This document shows positions 43,422 through 51,666 of a stretch of DNA of 64,000 nucleotides, piece after piece (the stretch's first letter is position 1; every line of letters begins with the position of its first letter). Below the pieces are notes generated by a model that did not search any database, was not told where the DNA came from, and worked only from the letters and a program-made list of their open reading frames with translations. The stretch lies in NCBI GenBank assembly GCA_036561005.1, contig DATBQE010000229.1:12319-76318 (forward strand), read 5' to 3'. The DNA comes from PKWO01 sp036561005 (GTDB lineage: Bacteria > Pseudomonadota > Gammaproteobacteria > Burkholderiales > Burkholderiaceae_D). Position numbers and translations under genes: made by a program.

Positions 43422-43566
43422 GATGCGTTTGTGGCTCCTGATTTTAACGGCAACAGAGTAACACAGGCGATGCCCGTTTTAGACGTGACCGCCATCCCCT
43501 TGCCGTTATAGAATCGTTATGCCGGTTCGCATTGGTCCGGCCCAACCAGTATTTGAGAATCAACCC

Positions 43567-44166
43567 ATGATCAAAACCTTCTTCCAGGCTTTCGTGCTAC
43601 TGGTCCTGGTCACCGACCCGTTCGGCAACGTCCCGATCTTCGTCAGCGCGCTCACCAACGTCCCGCCCGCGCGCCGATGGCGTGTCGTGGTGCGCGAATG
43701 CGCGATTGCCTTTGCACTGCTGCTCCTGTTCATGTTCTTTGGAAAAAACTTCCTCGAGGCGCTGCAGTTGTCAGAAATTTCACTGCGTATCGGTGGTGGC
43801 GTGGTTCTATTCCTGATTGCCCTTCGCATGATATTCCCGCAGCCGGGCGGCATTATGGGCGACGTCGACAACGACAGCGAACCCTTCATCGTGCCTCTGG
43901 CGATTCCGGCACTCGCCGGCCCGTCGGCACTGGCAACCGTGCTTCTGTTCTCGTCCAATAATGTCGCCGACATGCTGTTGCACGTGTCTGCCCTGTCTGC
44001 CGTCGCAGTGGTATGGCTGGTGGTATTGCTCAGCGCCGAGCGCATGCAACGTGTGCTCGGCCATCGCGTGATGACGGCGTTCGAGCGGCTGATGGGTTTG
44101 ATCCTCACCGCGATGTCCGTCGAGATGCTCTTGGCCGGGATACGCAGCTATCTGAAGACACTTTAG
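43567..44166 (+). CDS. MarC/NAAT family inner-membrane protein
   Basis: Start ATG 43567 gives a 199-residue protein with six membrane segments, beginning FFQAFVLLVLVTDPFGNVPIF, whose DPFGNVPIF is the MarC family signature; the second repeat has PLAIPALAGPSAL. The open frame extends 16 codons further upstream but lacks membrane character there. Function of MarC proteins is uncertain; the early link to multiple antibiotic resistance was not upheld. It stands alone. Confidence 0.88.
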   Translation: MIKTFFQAFVLLVLVTDPFGNVPIFVSALTNVPPARRWRVVVRECAIAFALLLLFMFFGKNFLEALQLSEISLRIGGGVVLFLIALRMIFPQPGGIMGDVDNDSEPFIVPLAIPALAGPSALATVLLFSSNNVADMLLHVSALSAVAVVWLVVLLSAERMQRVLGHRVMTAFERLMGLILTAMSVEMLLAGIRSYLKTL

Positions 44167-44392
44167 AATCTGAAAACGAATTCACATCCTGGCACCTTGA
44201 GAAATCGTATAGATATTTAGACAGTCCTCTTTCCTTTTCTGAAATTCAGCGCAATAATGAATTCAGATTGTTGCGATGCACCGTTTGATTGGCTCAGTGC
44301 CGGTAGCGAGTTTGCAGTCGGCGATTCATGCGGTACTAGCTTCATCTCCGGTTCTTTCATTTTCCATGATGGATTCACAAGGGGGAAGCACG

Positions 44393-45052
44393 ATGGACTT
44401 TGCACACGAACAGCAATTCACCGTAAAAAAAGCTGGCGGAATCGGCATGGTGGTTTTGGCTCATGCGCTATTGGTTGGGGGATTGGTTTACGGCTTGCAC
44501 ACGACGTTCAAAACCACGGAAGTAGAACCTCCGGTGATTGTGCTACCGCCACTGCCCAAGGCGCAACCGACCGCCTCGCCTTTGCCAGAGGGACCGACGA
44601 TCAAATCACCACCTGACACTATCACCCAACCCGTATTGCCACACATTGAAGTGGGTCCGCTGCCGCCAGTCTCCAATCCTGTTGACGGCCCGGCTCCAGG
44701 TCCGGCTGGCCCTCAAGGCGGCCCAACGATAGTCGATGGAGGCGGCAACGGCTTAGTCCCTCCGCATGCCCTACCCAGCTCACCGGCAAGAGTTGACTTT
44801 GACAGTTGCAAACCGGCCTATCCGAGAAGTTCAGTGCTCAATGAAGAAGAAGGAGTCGTGCGTCTGCGCATGGAAATCGGAGCCGACGGTCACCTGGTTT
44901 CATCTGCTATCGTGAAATCAAGCGGGCACTCTGCACTCGACAATGCCGCACTCAATGGCCTCGGTAAGTGTGCCTTCCAGGCGGCAGTCAAAGACGGCAC
45001 GCCGGTTCGCTCAACGTTCGTCACAGACTATGTCTGGTCACTCGAACGTTAA
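44393..45052 (+). CDS. TonB-like energy transducer, paralogue 1
   Basis: Start ATG 44393 has GGGGGA upstream and aligns with the start of the second paralogue (MDFAHEQQFTVKKAGG versus MNFADNQGFNVKKAGG). The 219-residue protein has one N-terminal membrane helix (about 21-38), a proline-rich periplasmic linker and a TonB C-terminal domain (FDSCKPAYPRSSVLNEEEGVVRLRMEI and on). The domain is short, with two cysteines. TonB proteins transmit the proton-motive force to outer-membrane receptors, but no exbB/exbD lies nearby. Confidence 0.85.
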   Translation: MDFAHEQQFTVKKAGGIGMVVLAHALLVGGLVYGLHTTFKTTEVEPPVIVLPPLPKAQPTASPLPEGPTIKSPPDTITQPVLPHIEVGPLPPVSNPVDGPAPGPAGPQGGPTIVDGGGNGLVPPHALPSSPARVDFDSCKPAYPRSSVLNEEEGVVRLRMEIGADGHLVSSAIVKSSGHSALDNAALNGLGKCAFQAAVKDGTPVRSTFVTDYVWSLER

Positions 45053-45077
45053 TATCTGCAACAATTATTGAACAACA

Positions 45078-45108
45078 CAAATCCCTCGTTCCGAGGGATT
45101 TGTTTTTT
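45078..45108 (+). terminator. Terminator of TonB-like gene 1
   Basis: CAAATCCCTCG (45078-45088) and CGAGGGATTTG (45092-45102) form an 11-bp stem with a TTC loop, followed by six T. It separates the two paralogues into different transcripts. Confidence 0.95.
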
Positions 45109-45470
45109 GGAGCGCATGCCCAGGCAATGCGCAGCGGCAATTATTTGCGCTCTCGCAGCCGCTGAGCGCCTGTGACTCGGTATCCCACGGCAAGTTCCCC
45201 AAGTAGCAGATATCGCATTTTCCCGCGCGATTCCCGGAACTATGGCGAATAAACCAACTCCCACTATCACGAAGCGCCGATAAGCCGCACCGGATTGCAT
45301 GCAGTTGCGTCCATGACATTTTCATTCATTGGTCGCAATGCAGTGGATGCGGAACGGTTCATCAATTCCATCTTTCATCGCGCGACATTTGTCGTGTCCG
45401 GATTTGCCGTGGTAAGACTTTCGCCCACGATAAGTCGGAAATGAAATGACATTGAATAGGAGGGACGACC
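45109..45470 (+). promoter_or_regulatory. Upstream region of TonB-like gene 2, 362 bp
   Basis: No gene or repeat is seen. The stretch must hold the promoter of the second TonB-like gene, whose ribosome site AGGAGGG is at 45460-45466. I found no convincing Fur box; the best partial match, TGACATTTTCATTCATT at 45314-45330, fits the consensus poorly. Confidence 0.35.
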
Positions 45471-46121
45471 ATGAACTTCGCAGACAACCAGGGATTTAAC
45501 GTCAAGAAAGCAGGTGGTCTAGGCATTACAGTCGTGATGCATGTACTTATTGCATGCGCCGTGATCTATGGCTTGCGTACAACCTTGATTACCAAGGAAG
45601 TACCGCAAGAAATCGAGGTGACGCTTCCAACCATCGCGCCGCCGGTCGTTGACCCAACGCCACCACCGCCCAAGCCGCAACAGAAAACAGTCACGACGGA
45701 AGAGCCACCGCCGGTAAAGACCGAAGAGGCTGCGCCGCTTCCCGCGCCGCCAGACCCTGCCCCGGCACCGCAAGTCGATAACAATGCGCCAAGCGCGCCA
45801 AACGGCACAACAGACAGCAGCAACACAACTGCCGCGCCCGGCGTGACAAGCCCTGCATTTGCCGACCTGAACAGTTGCAAACCAACCTATCCGCACGCCG
45901 CCTTGATGGCTGACCAGACCGGTACGGTCCGCGTCAAGTTCATCATCGGCACCGATGGCAATCTGGTGTCTGCTGCGGTCTTGAAGTCCAGTGGACACCA
46001 GTTATTGGACAAGGCGGCCATCGACGGTTTGAGCAAGTGTAAGTTCAAGGCTGCCATGCAGGACGGCAATCCTGTCCAATCGTGGTTTGTCAGCGATTAC
46101 GTTTGGTCGCTCAATGATTAA
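45471..46121 (+). CDS. TonB-like energy transducer, paralogue 2
   Basis: The 216-residue protein has the same plan as its neighbour: N-terminal NVKKAGG and membrane helix (about 18-36), a linker rich in Pro, Glu and Lys (PPPPKPQQKTVTTEEPPPVK), then a C-terminal domain with LNSCKPTYPHAALMADQTGTVRVKF and the ending SDYVWSLND. The shared ends NSCKP/DSCKP and DYVWSL show that the two arose by duplication. A strong AGGAGGG ribosome site precedes ATG 45471. Confidence 0.86.
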   Translation: MNFADNQGFNVKKAGGLGITVVMHVLIACAVIYGLRTTLITKEVPQEIEVTLPTIAPPVVDPTPPPPKPQQKTVTTEEPPPVKTEEAAPLPAPPDPAPAPQVDNNAPSAPNGTTDSSNTTAAPGVTSPAFADLNSCKPTYPHAALMADQTGTVRVKFIIGTDGNLVSAAVLKSSGHQLLDKAAIDGLSKCKFKAAMQDGNPVQSWFVSDYVWSLND

Positions 46122-46152
46122 GGCTCAACTAAGCTGAAACCACGGCTGCAAT

Positions 46153-47454
46153 TTACAACACTTCGACTCGATCGCGCCCGCCCTCTTTGGCTGCATACAG
46201 GGCGCGATCGGCGCGTAACAGCATGTCGCCGAAGTCCTCATTGGCAATATGTTTTGTAACGCCGAACGATGCAGTGACTTTCAAGCCGTTGGGCCAATCA
46301 TGCCTGGATAATGCGGTTCGCAGTTTTTCCGCCAGGCGTCGTCCCTGGTCGTCGCGCGTATCCTCGCACAGGATCAGAAACTCTTCCCCGCCCCAGCGGA
46401 CAAATCGATCGTTCGAACGGATTTCATGCTGCACCAATTGCGCGAACTTGCGCAACACATCATCGCCGACGGCATGGCCATGTTCGTCGTTGATGCTCTT
46501 GAAATGATCAAGGTCGGCAAACAATACGGCGACCGGCGGGTCGTCGGGAATTCTGCCGCGCCACTGGGTCATGAGAAATTCGCGTAAACCTTCCCGGTTT
46601 AGCGCTCCAGTGAGAGGGTCTGTCCTTGCCTGGCCGGCCAGTTCCCTGGTCTCCAGCTTGAGCGCTGCATTGATCGATTGCAAATGCACTTCACGTTCAC
46701 GGCTTGCCAGGTAACCGGTTCGAAAATATTGCAGGGATACGGCAAGCCAGACGAAGCCGAACATGAACCAAGCCCCTCCCAGAGCCATCACCAGCTGCAT
46801 CTGACTCATCCATTTACCGAGGAATTGAATGGACCTTATTTCAATTTCGTGATGCCCCGCCTGAACGAAAGAGCCGGTAGATATCTCGACAGTGGACACG
46901 TTGTCGATGCGCATGTCGGTATGCATCAACGGCGTCTTGCGCTCTGACGCCCACCACGAGGCCACCCGAAACAACGTCGTCGGAATCGTCATCTTGCCGC
47001 TCTCGGGCACATCGAATTCGAGCTCATTGACCTTGAGCGATGCAGTTTCCTTGAGGTTTGATATCTCCGGCTCAAAGTTACGCAGATAGAGCCTGATGGT
47101 GTGCGGACCGGGCCCAGAATATGAAAGGTCAAAGAAGACCGAGTCATAGCCGGTCAGATCGACTCCCTTGGGCGGTTCGGCCAACGCGACGGCCGCTTGG
47201 CAAAATGGCCATTGATATTTGCTTGCGATTTCACAGCTCAAGAGCATGCCATTTTTTTCTTGCTCGATTTTGGCGGTGCTCGTCCCTCCCGCCTCGTTGT
47301 CGGCCTGCGCGGAGTATTGAAAACCATTCCTCGGATCGAGAGAAAAGGTTTTATTCATGCCATAGCGGTGCCAGCTCAGCAGACCGATGGTGAGCGCGAT
47401 CATCAGCAGCGAGGCGTACCTGAGTAGCGAAAAAGCGCTGGCTGAAGTGAACAT
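46153..47454 (-). CDS. Membrane diguanylate cyclase with periplasmic sensor domain
   Basis: The 433-residue protein has two membrane helices (about 10-28 and 222-245) flanking a beta-rich periplasmic domain, then a GGDEF domain. The active site reads GGEEF (RWGGEEFLIL), and the metal-binding FADLDHFKSINDEHGH is intact, so it should make cyclic di-GMP. No RXXD inhibitory site is obvious five residues before GGEEF. The periplasmic part resembles carbohydrate-binding-like jelly rolls, so a sugar or redox signal is possible. Confidence 0.88.
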   Translation of the reverse strand: MFTSASAFSLLRYASLLMIALTIGLLSWHRYGMNKTFSLDPRNGFQYSAQADNEAGGTSTAKIEQEKNGMLLSCEIASKYQWPFCQAAVALAEPPKGVDLTGYDSVFFDLSYSGPGPHTIRLYLRNFEPEISNLKETASLKVNELEFDVPESGKMTIPTTLFRVASWWASERKTPLMHTDMRIDNVSTVEISTGSFVQAGHHEIEIRSIQFLGKWMSQMQLVMALGGAWFMFGFVWLAVSLQYFRTGYLASREREVHLQSINAALKLETRELAGQARTDPLTGALNREGLREFLMTQWRGRIPDDPPVAVLFADLDHFKSINDEHGHAVGDDVLRKFAQLVQHEIRSNDRFVRWGGEEFLILCEDTRDDQGRRLAEKLRTALSRHDWPNGLKVTASFGVTKHIANEDFGDMLLRADRALYAAKEGGRDRVEVL

Positions 47455-47544
47455 GGTGTCAGTGATTCTGAAGTCGCAGGCGTGGCAAATTTTGGTCTAT
47501 TGTATCTGCATGCAGCCGGACAAAGTGTTGCGCGGCAGCAAAAA

Positions 47545-47573
47545 TCCCGCGTGGCCGTCATGGCCACACGGGA
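47545..47573 (-). terminator. aceB terminator
   Basis: A 12-bp stem with one mismatch, TCCCGCGTGGCC/GGCCACACGGGA, with a five-base loop; five T follow on the minus strand. It lies about 155 bases after the aceB stop, leaving an unusually long 3' untranslated region. Confidence 0.8.
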
Positions 47574-47728
47574 CTTGTTGATGAGTATTTATCTACGCCA
47601 GAATGAAGCCATGCCGACGTCGGTTGTTCAAATCGTCAAGAAATCCCCCAAAGTGCTGGACTACCTGACGATATTACGCCGAAATTGGCCAAGTACACGA
47701 TCCCACAAAGAGCTTGTGGAGAGCTTGG

Positions 47729-49315
47729 TCAGATTTCCTCGTACAGCGGAAGAGTCAGGAATTCTGCAAAACTTTCCGAGGTCGACATCTCCTCAAAAAT
47801 CTGGGCGGCCCGATCATAAGTCTGCCCCTGCCCCACGGTTTCCTTGACCTTGGCCAGCTCTTCCGGGATCATCGCACGCACCATATCGGCCGTGACCTTG
47901 CGGCCATCTTCCAGCACACCCTTGCTGCTACGTATCCATTGCCATACCTGACTGCGGCTGATCTCTGCCGTCGCAGCGTCTTCCATCAGGTTATGGATCG
48001 GTACGCAGCCGTTTCCTGCCAGCCACGCGCCCAGGTAATGAATGCCCACGTTGATGTTATAGCGCAGGCCGGCTTCGGTAATCGGCGTCTCCGGTTTGAA
48101 GTCGAGCAAATCAGATGCTTTGACGTCGACGTCGGGACGCTGTTTCTCGATCTGGTTGAGCTTGTCACCCAATACCTTGGTGAACTCGGTCATGGCCAGT
48201 TCAACGAGGCCAGGATGCGCGACCCAGCCACCGTCGTAGCCGTCGGTCGCATCGCGCGCCTTGTCGGTGCGCACACCGCCCATTGCGATGTCATTTTTCG
48301 CCGGGTCATTCTTGATCGGGATCAGCGCGGCCATGCCGCCGATCGCCGGCGCATTGCGCTTGTGGCAAGTCTTAAGCAACAGCAATGCATACGAGCGCAT
48401 GAACGGCGCCGTCATGGTGACTTTAGCGCGATCTGCCAGACAGAATTCCTTGTCGAGCTTGAATTTCTTGATGCAGGAGAAGATGTAATCCCAGCGCCCG
48501 GCGTTCAAGCCGGAGCTGTGTTCGCGCAATTCATAGAGAATTTCATCCATCTCAAACGCGGCAAGGATCGTTTCGATCAGCACGGTCGCCTTGATGGTCC
48601 CCTGCGGCAGGCCAAGCTCGTTTTGCGTCATGACGAAGATGTCGTTCCACAAGCGCGCTTCCAGGTGCGATTCCATTTTCGGCAGGTAAAAATACGGGCC
48701 GGCACCACGCGCCAATTGTTCCTTGGCATTGTGGAACATAAACAGGGCAAAATCGAATATGCCGCCGGAAATGCGCTTGCCGTCGACCAGCACGTGCTTC
48801 TCGTCCAGATGCCAGCCGCGCGGGCGTACGACCAGGGTGGCGATCTTGTCATTGAGCTTGTAGGTCTTGCCGTTTTGTTCAAGCGATATCGTGCGGCGCA
48901 CGGCGTCCATCATATTGATCTGGCCGGTGATCTGGTTATCCCAATTCGGTGTGTTCGAATCTTCGAAGTCGGTCATGTAGGAGTCTGCACCGGAGTTGAA
49001 GGCGTTGATGACCATTTTTCGCTCGACCGGGCCGGTGATTTCCACACGGCGGCATTCCAGTGCCTTGGGAATCGGGGCAATTTTCCAATCGCCATTGCGG
49101 ATATGCGCAGTCTCGGCCAGGAAATCAGGGCGCTCGCCTGCATCGAGCCGCTTTGCACGCTCCACGCGCACTGCGAGTAACTCCTGGCGACGTGCCTCGA
49201 ATGCGCGCGACAACTTGGCAACCAGCGCTAGTGCGTCTGCAGTCAATACACGTTCAAATCCGGGCCTGATCTCGCCGGTGATTTCCATGCCGGCAGGTAA
49301 AGTAAGCTGAGTCAT
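47729..49315 (-). CDS. aceB: Malate synthase A
   Basis: Start ATG 49315 with AGGAG upstream gives a 528-residue malate synthase A. Signature stretches include the MTDFEDSNTPNW loop, VRPRGWHL and the catalytic region KATVLIETILAAFEMDEILYELREHSSGLNAGRWDYIFS. The enzyme condenses glyoxylate with acetyl-CoA to malate in the glyoxylate shunt. The gene for isocitrate lyase is not in the window. The HAD gene lies 37 bp upstream on the same strand. Confidence 0.95.
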   Translation of the reverse strand: MTQLTLPAGMEITGEIRPGFERVLTADALALVAKLSRAFEARRQELLAVRVERAKRLDAGERPDFLAETAHIRNGDWKIAPIPKALECRRVEITGPVERKMVINAFNSGADSYMTDFEDSNTPNWDNQITGQINMMDAVRRTISLEQNGKTYKLNDKIATLVVRPRGWHLDEKHVLVDGKRISGGIFDFALFMFHNAKEQLARGAGPYFYLPKMESHLEARLWNDIFVMTQNELGLPQGTIKATVLIETILAAFEMDEILYELREHSSGLNAGRWDYIFSCIKKFKLDKEFCLADRAKVTMTAPFMRSYALLLLKTCHKRNAPAIGGMAALIPIKNDPAKNDIAMGGVRTDKARDATDGYDGGWVAHPGLVELAMTEFTKVLGDKLNQIEKQRPDVDVKASDLLDFKPETPITEAGLRYNINVGIHYLGAWLAGNGCVPIHNLMEDAATAEISRSQVWQWIRSSKGVLEDGRKVTADMVRAMIPEELAKVKETVGQGQTYDRAAQIFEEMSTSESFAEFLTLPLYEEI

Positions 49316-49352
49316 GCAATGCTCCTGTGAAAAAAATAAGTGAAATTGGGTG

Positions 49353-50030
49353 TCAGGCGTTGCGTTCGACGTATTGCAGCAAGTCTTGCAGATTGCGGCC
49401 TTCCGCGTGCGGCGCCACGCCCAGTTCTTCGAGCGGCGCTGCTGCGCGATTGACCCAGAATGTCGTATAGCCAAACCAGGTCGCACCGCAAGCGTCCCAG
49501 CAATTGCTCGACACAAACAACATGTTTCTTGCCGACAGGCCGAACACGTCCGGCGCCAATTGGTAGGCTTCTGGTGCAGTTTTGAATTTCTTCACGCTGT
49601 CGACCGACAGGACGTGATTGAACAAATCCTGCATGCCGGCTGCCTTGACTACGGCGTCGAGCATCTGCGGATTGCCGTTCGACAGGATTGCGGTCTTCAT
49701 GCCCATATCCTTGAGCCGTTTGAGCACGGCAAGGTTCTCGGGAAAGGCCTGCAATTTGGCGTATTGCCCCATCAAGGCATTTTGCGCTTCGAAACTCAAG
49801 GTCAGTCGCAATTTCTTGCAGACAAAGACCAATGCATCCTGCGTCACTTCCCAGAACGGCTTGTAGGTCGAACACAGCGTGCGCAGCTGCGAGTATTCGA
49901 TTTGCTTCGCGCGCCACAACTCGGCCATTGCCGCCCCGTTGCCGGGAAAATGCTTCTCCGCGAGCGCGCTGATCGAATACACGTCGAACAACGTGCCGTA
50001 GGCATCGAATACAACTGCTTGGATTGTCAT
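49353..50030 (-). CDS. Haloacid dehalogenase, type II
   Basis: The 225-residue HAD hydrolase has nucleophile D9 in VVFDAYGTLFD, motif II ILSNGNP, the lysine region KFKTAPEAY, and motif III FVSSNCWDACGA, which with SSNxWD is the type II 2-haloacid dehalogenase signature. It would hydrolyse L-2-haloalkanoates to D-2-hydroxyacids. It is 37 bp upstream of aceB and probably cotranscribed, which is sensible since dehalogenation of haloacetate leads to glycolate and glyoxylate. The LysR gene divergent from it is a likely regulator. Confidence 0.88.
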   Translation of the reverse strand: MTIQAVVFDAYGTLFDVYSISALAEKHFPGNGAAMAELWRAKQIEYSQLRTLCSTYKPFWEVTQDALVFVCKKLRLTLSFEAQNALMGQYAKLQAFPENLAVLKRLKDMGMKTAILSNGNPQMLDAVVKAAGMQDLFNHVLSVDSVKKFKTAPEAYQLAPDVFGLSARNMLFVSSNCWDACGATWFGYTTFWVNRAAAPLEELGVAPHAEGRNLQDLLQYVERNA

Positions 50031-50110
50031 GATGGCTGCGCTATTAAGAAAATACCGTTTATATAATACTCAGTATATTGACTATTTAGCTCACTAAACA
50101 TCACGTTTTA

Positions 50111-50142
50111 TCACTTGATTCTTGCGTTTTAGTCACAAGTGA
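50111..50142. promoter_or_regulatory. Inverted repeat in the LysR/haloacid dehalogenase divergent region
   Basis: TCACTTG (50111-50117) and CAAGTGA (50136-50142) are perfect inverted repeats with an 18-base spacer, 29 bases before the LysR start. LysR regulators bind dyads in such divergent regions, though the usual T-N11-A core is not evident. Confidence 0.35.
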
Positions 50143-50170
50143 AACAAAAAATGCGTAAAATGGGTGCCAA

Positions 50171-51082
50171 ATGGACCAATTCAAGCAAATTTCTACCTTC
50201 GTGGACGTCGCGGCGAAGGGCAGCCTTTCCGCCGCTGCACGTGCCGAAGGCATTGCCCCTGCCATGATTGGGCGTCGCTTGGACGCGCTCGAAGAGCGTT
50301 TAGGCGTGAAGCTGTTGCAGCGGACCACGCGCAAGATCGCCCTCACCCACGAGGGAACCGCCTTCCTGGAAGACTGCCAGCGCATTCTGACAGAAATGGC
50401 AGAAGCGGAGGCGGCCGTCTCGGAACGCTCGGCACATGCCAGCGGCCATCTGCTGATTTCAGCCCCCGCCGGATTCGGCCGCCAGCATGTCGCGCCGCTG
50501 ATGCCGTCATTCCTCGCCGAACACCGCGACCTGACGTTGACCTTGAGCCTCAATGACCGTGTGGTTGATCTGATAGGCGAAGGGATCGATGTCGCAATCC
50601 GTATCGCCTCGCTGTCCGACTCCAACCTGATTGGCGTCAAGCTGGCCGACAACAAGCGCGTGGTGGTGGCCTCACCGGCCTACCTGAAGCGCCACGGCAC
50701 ACCGCGCGCCCTGGATGAATTGGCAAAACACAATTGCCTGGCAATCAGCAGCGACGGCAGCCAGCGCGGCTGGACTTTCCGCCAGAACGGCAAGAACGTC
50801 ACAATCAAGGTTGCCGGCAATATGGTGTGCAATGATGGCGAGGTATTGCACGACTGGGCCGTAGCGGGCAAGGGCTTGGCATGGCGCTCGATGTGGGAAG
50901 TCGGAAGCGAAATCGAATCGGGCAAACTGCAAACCGTGCTCGATGATTTCGCGGCGCCCGGCAATGACATCTATGCAGTCTTTGCGCAACGCCGCCATCT
51001 TCCGCTGCGCATACGGGCATTGGTGGAATTCCTGCGGCACGCCTATTCGGAACCTGAATATTGGGGCAAGCGGCAAATCTAA
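50171..51082 (+). CDS. LysR family transcriptional regulator
   Basis: The 303-residue protein has an N-terminal winged helix-turn-helix (FVDVAAKGSLSAAARAEGIAPAMIGRRLDALEERLGVKLLQRT, about 10-52) and a LysR substrate-binding domain of the CrgA/DsdC-like subgroup (GHLLISAPAGFGRQHVAPLMPSFL, then VDVAIRIASLSDSNLIGVKL with minor variation). It is divergent from the haloacid dehalogenase gene across 140 bp that include an inverted repeat, so it may control that operon. Confidence 0.93.
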   Translation: MDQFKQISTFVDVAAKGSLSAAARAEGIAPAMIGRRLDALEERLGVKLLQRTTRKIALTHEGTAFLEDCQRILTEMAEAEAAVSERSAHASGHLLISAPAGFGRQHVAPLMPSFLAEHRDLTLTLSLNDRVVDLIGEGIDVAIRIASLSDSNLIGVKLADNKRVVVASPAYLKRHGTPRALDELAKHNCLAISSDGSQRGWTFRQNGKNVTIKVAGNMVCNDGEVLHDWAVAGKGLAWRSMWEVGSEIESGKLQTVLDDFAAPGNDIYAVFAQRRHLPLRIRALVEFLRHAYSEPEYWGKRQI

Positions 51083-51119
51083 CGCGTTCGCTGGTGTGAA
51101 CTGTCAGGAAGCCTTGTTG

Positions 51120-51639
51120 ATGCACCAGATCAACACGCTCTCGTTCAACTTCAGCGCAGAAGAAATTTCTCGCGTGATACGCCAGGATGTGCCGGATAGG
51201 CCATTGAAGGCCACGACAGCAGGTGGAAAACCCGTCTTGCTAGAAGACCTGGCGGCTGACGTGACTGCAGATTATCGCTGGCTACGTGAGGCCCAAGCCA
51301 AGCGTGTTTGCCGGCCACCCCAATTATGGCTACGGTGTCGCACCGGAAAACGTGATCGGACTGAAGCTGGAAATGAAGGATGGCAAATATCTGGCCCGGT
51401 ACCGTCAAGACTGGCATTTCAACTGGGGGCCGGGAAAATCAATTGGCATACAACGCGAACTGGCAGTTAAAAAGGGATACCGTTCATTGATGGTATTCGG
51501 CGATGGCGATGGCGACGCCTGGATGCTGTGCGATTTCGCCGATACGCGCTTGGGCGTTATCGTCAATCGCCTCAAAACAGGGGAAATCGGCGCCGACAGT
51601 CAATGTGCCGCGGATGGCCAGCATGAAAGAAACTGCTAG
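51120..51639 (+). pseudogene. Decayed HAD-superfamily phosphatase, frameshifted and 5'-truncated
   Basis: A frame from ATG 51120 reads MHQINTLSFNFSAEEISRV and on to about 51295. The homology-like sequence then continues in the +1 frame (GYGVAPENVIGLKLE, then SLMVFGDGDGDAWMLCDFADT). The second part carries HAD motif III/IV, in the FGDGDGD style of phosphoserine phosphatase-like enzymes. The first aspartate motif (DXD) is absent upstream, and the frame shift falls where a central segment seems to be missing. I read it as a gene remnant rather than a functional short protein. Confidence 0.55.
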
Positions 51640-51666
51640 CCTGATTTTCCCTCATTTGATCCCTCG

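Noticed and set aside
44167..44392. Operator formed by repeated GAATTCA/CTGAAATTCAG before the first TonB-like gene
   Set aside because: Copies are short, irregularly spaced and AT-rich; they could be chance.
45314..45330. Fur box upstream of the second TonB-like gene
   Set aside because: Match to the 19-bp consensus is poor and palindromic symmetry is lacking.
47714..49180. 488-codon plus-strand frame inside aceB
   Set aside because: Antisense to malate synthase A, no known motifs.
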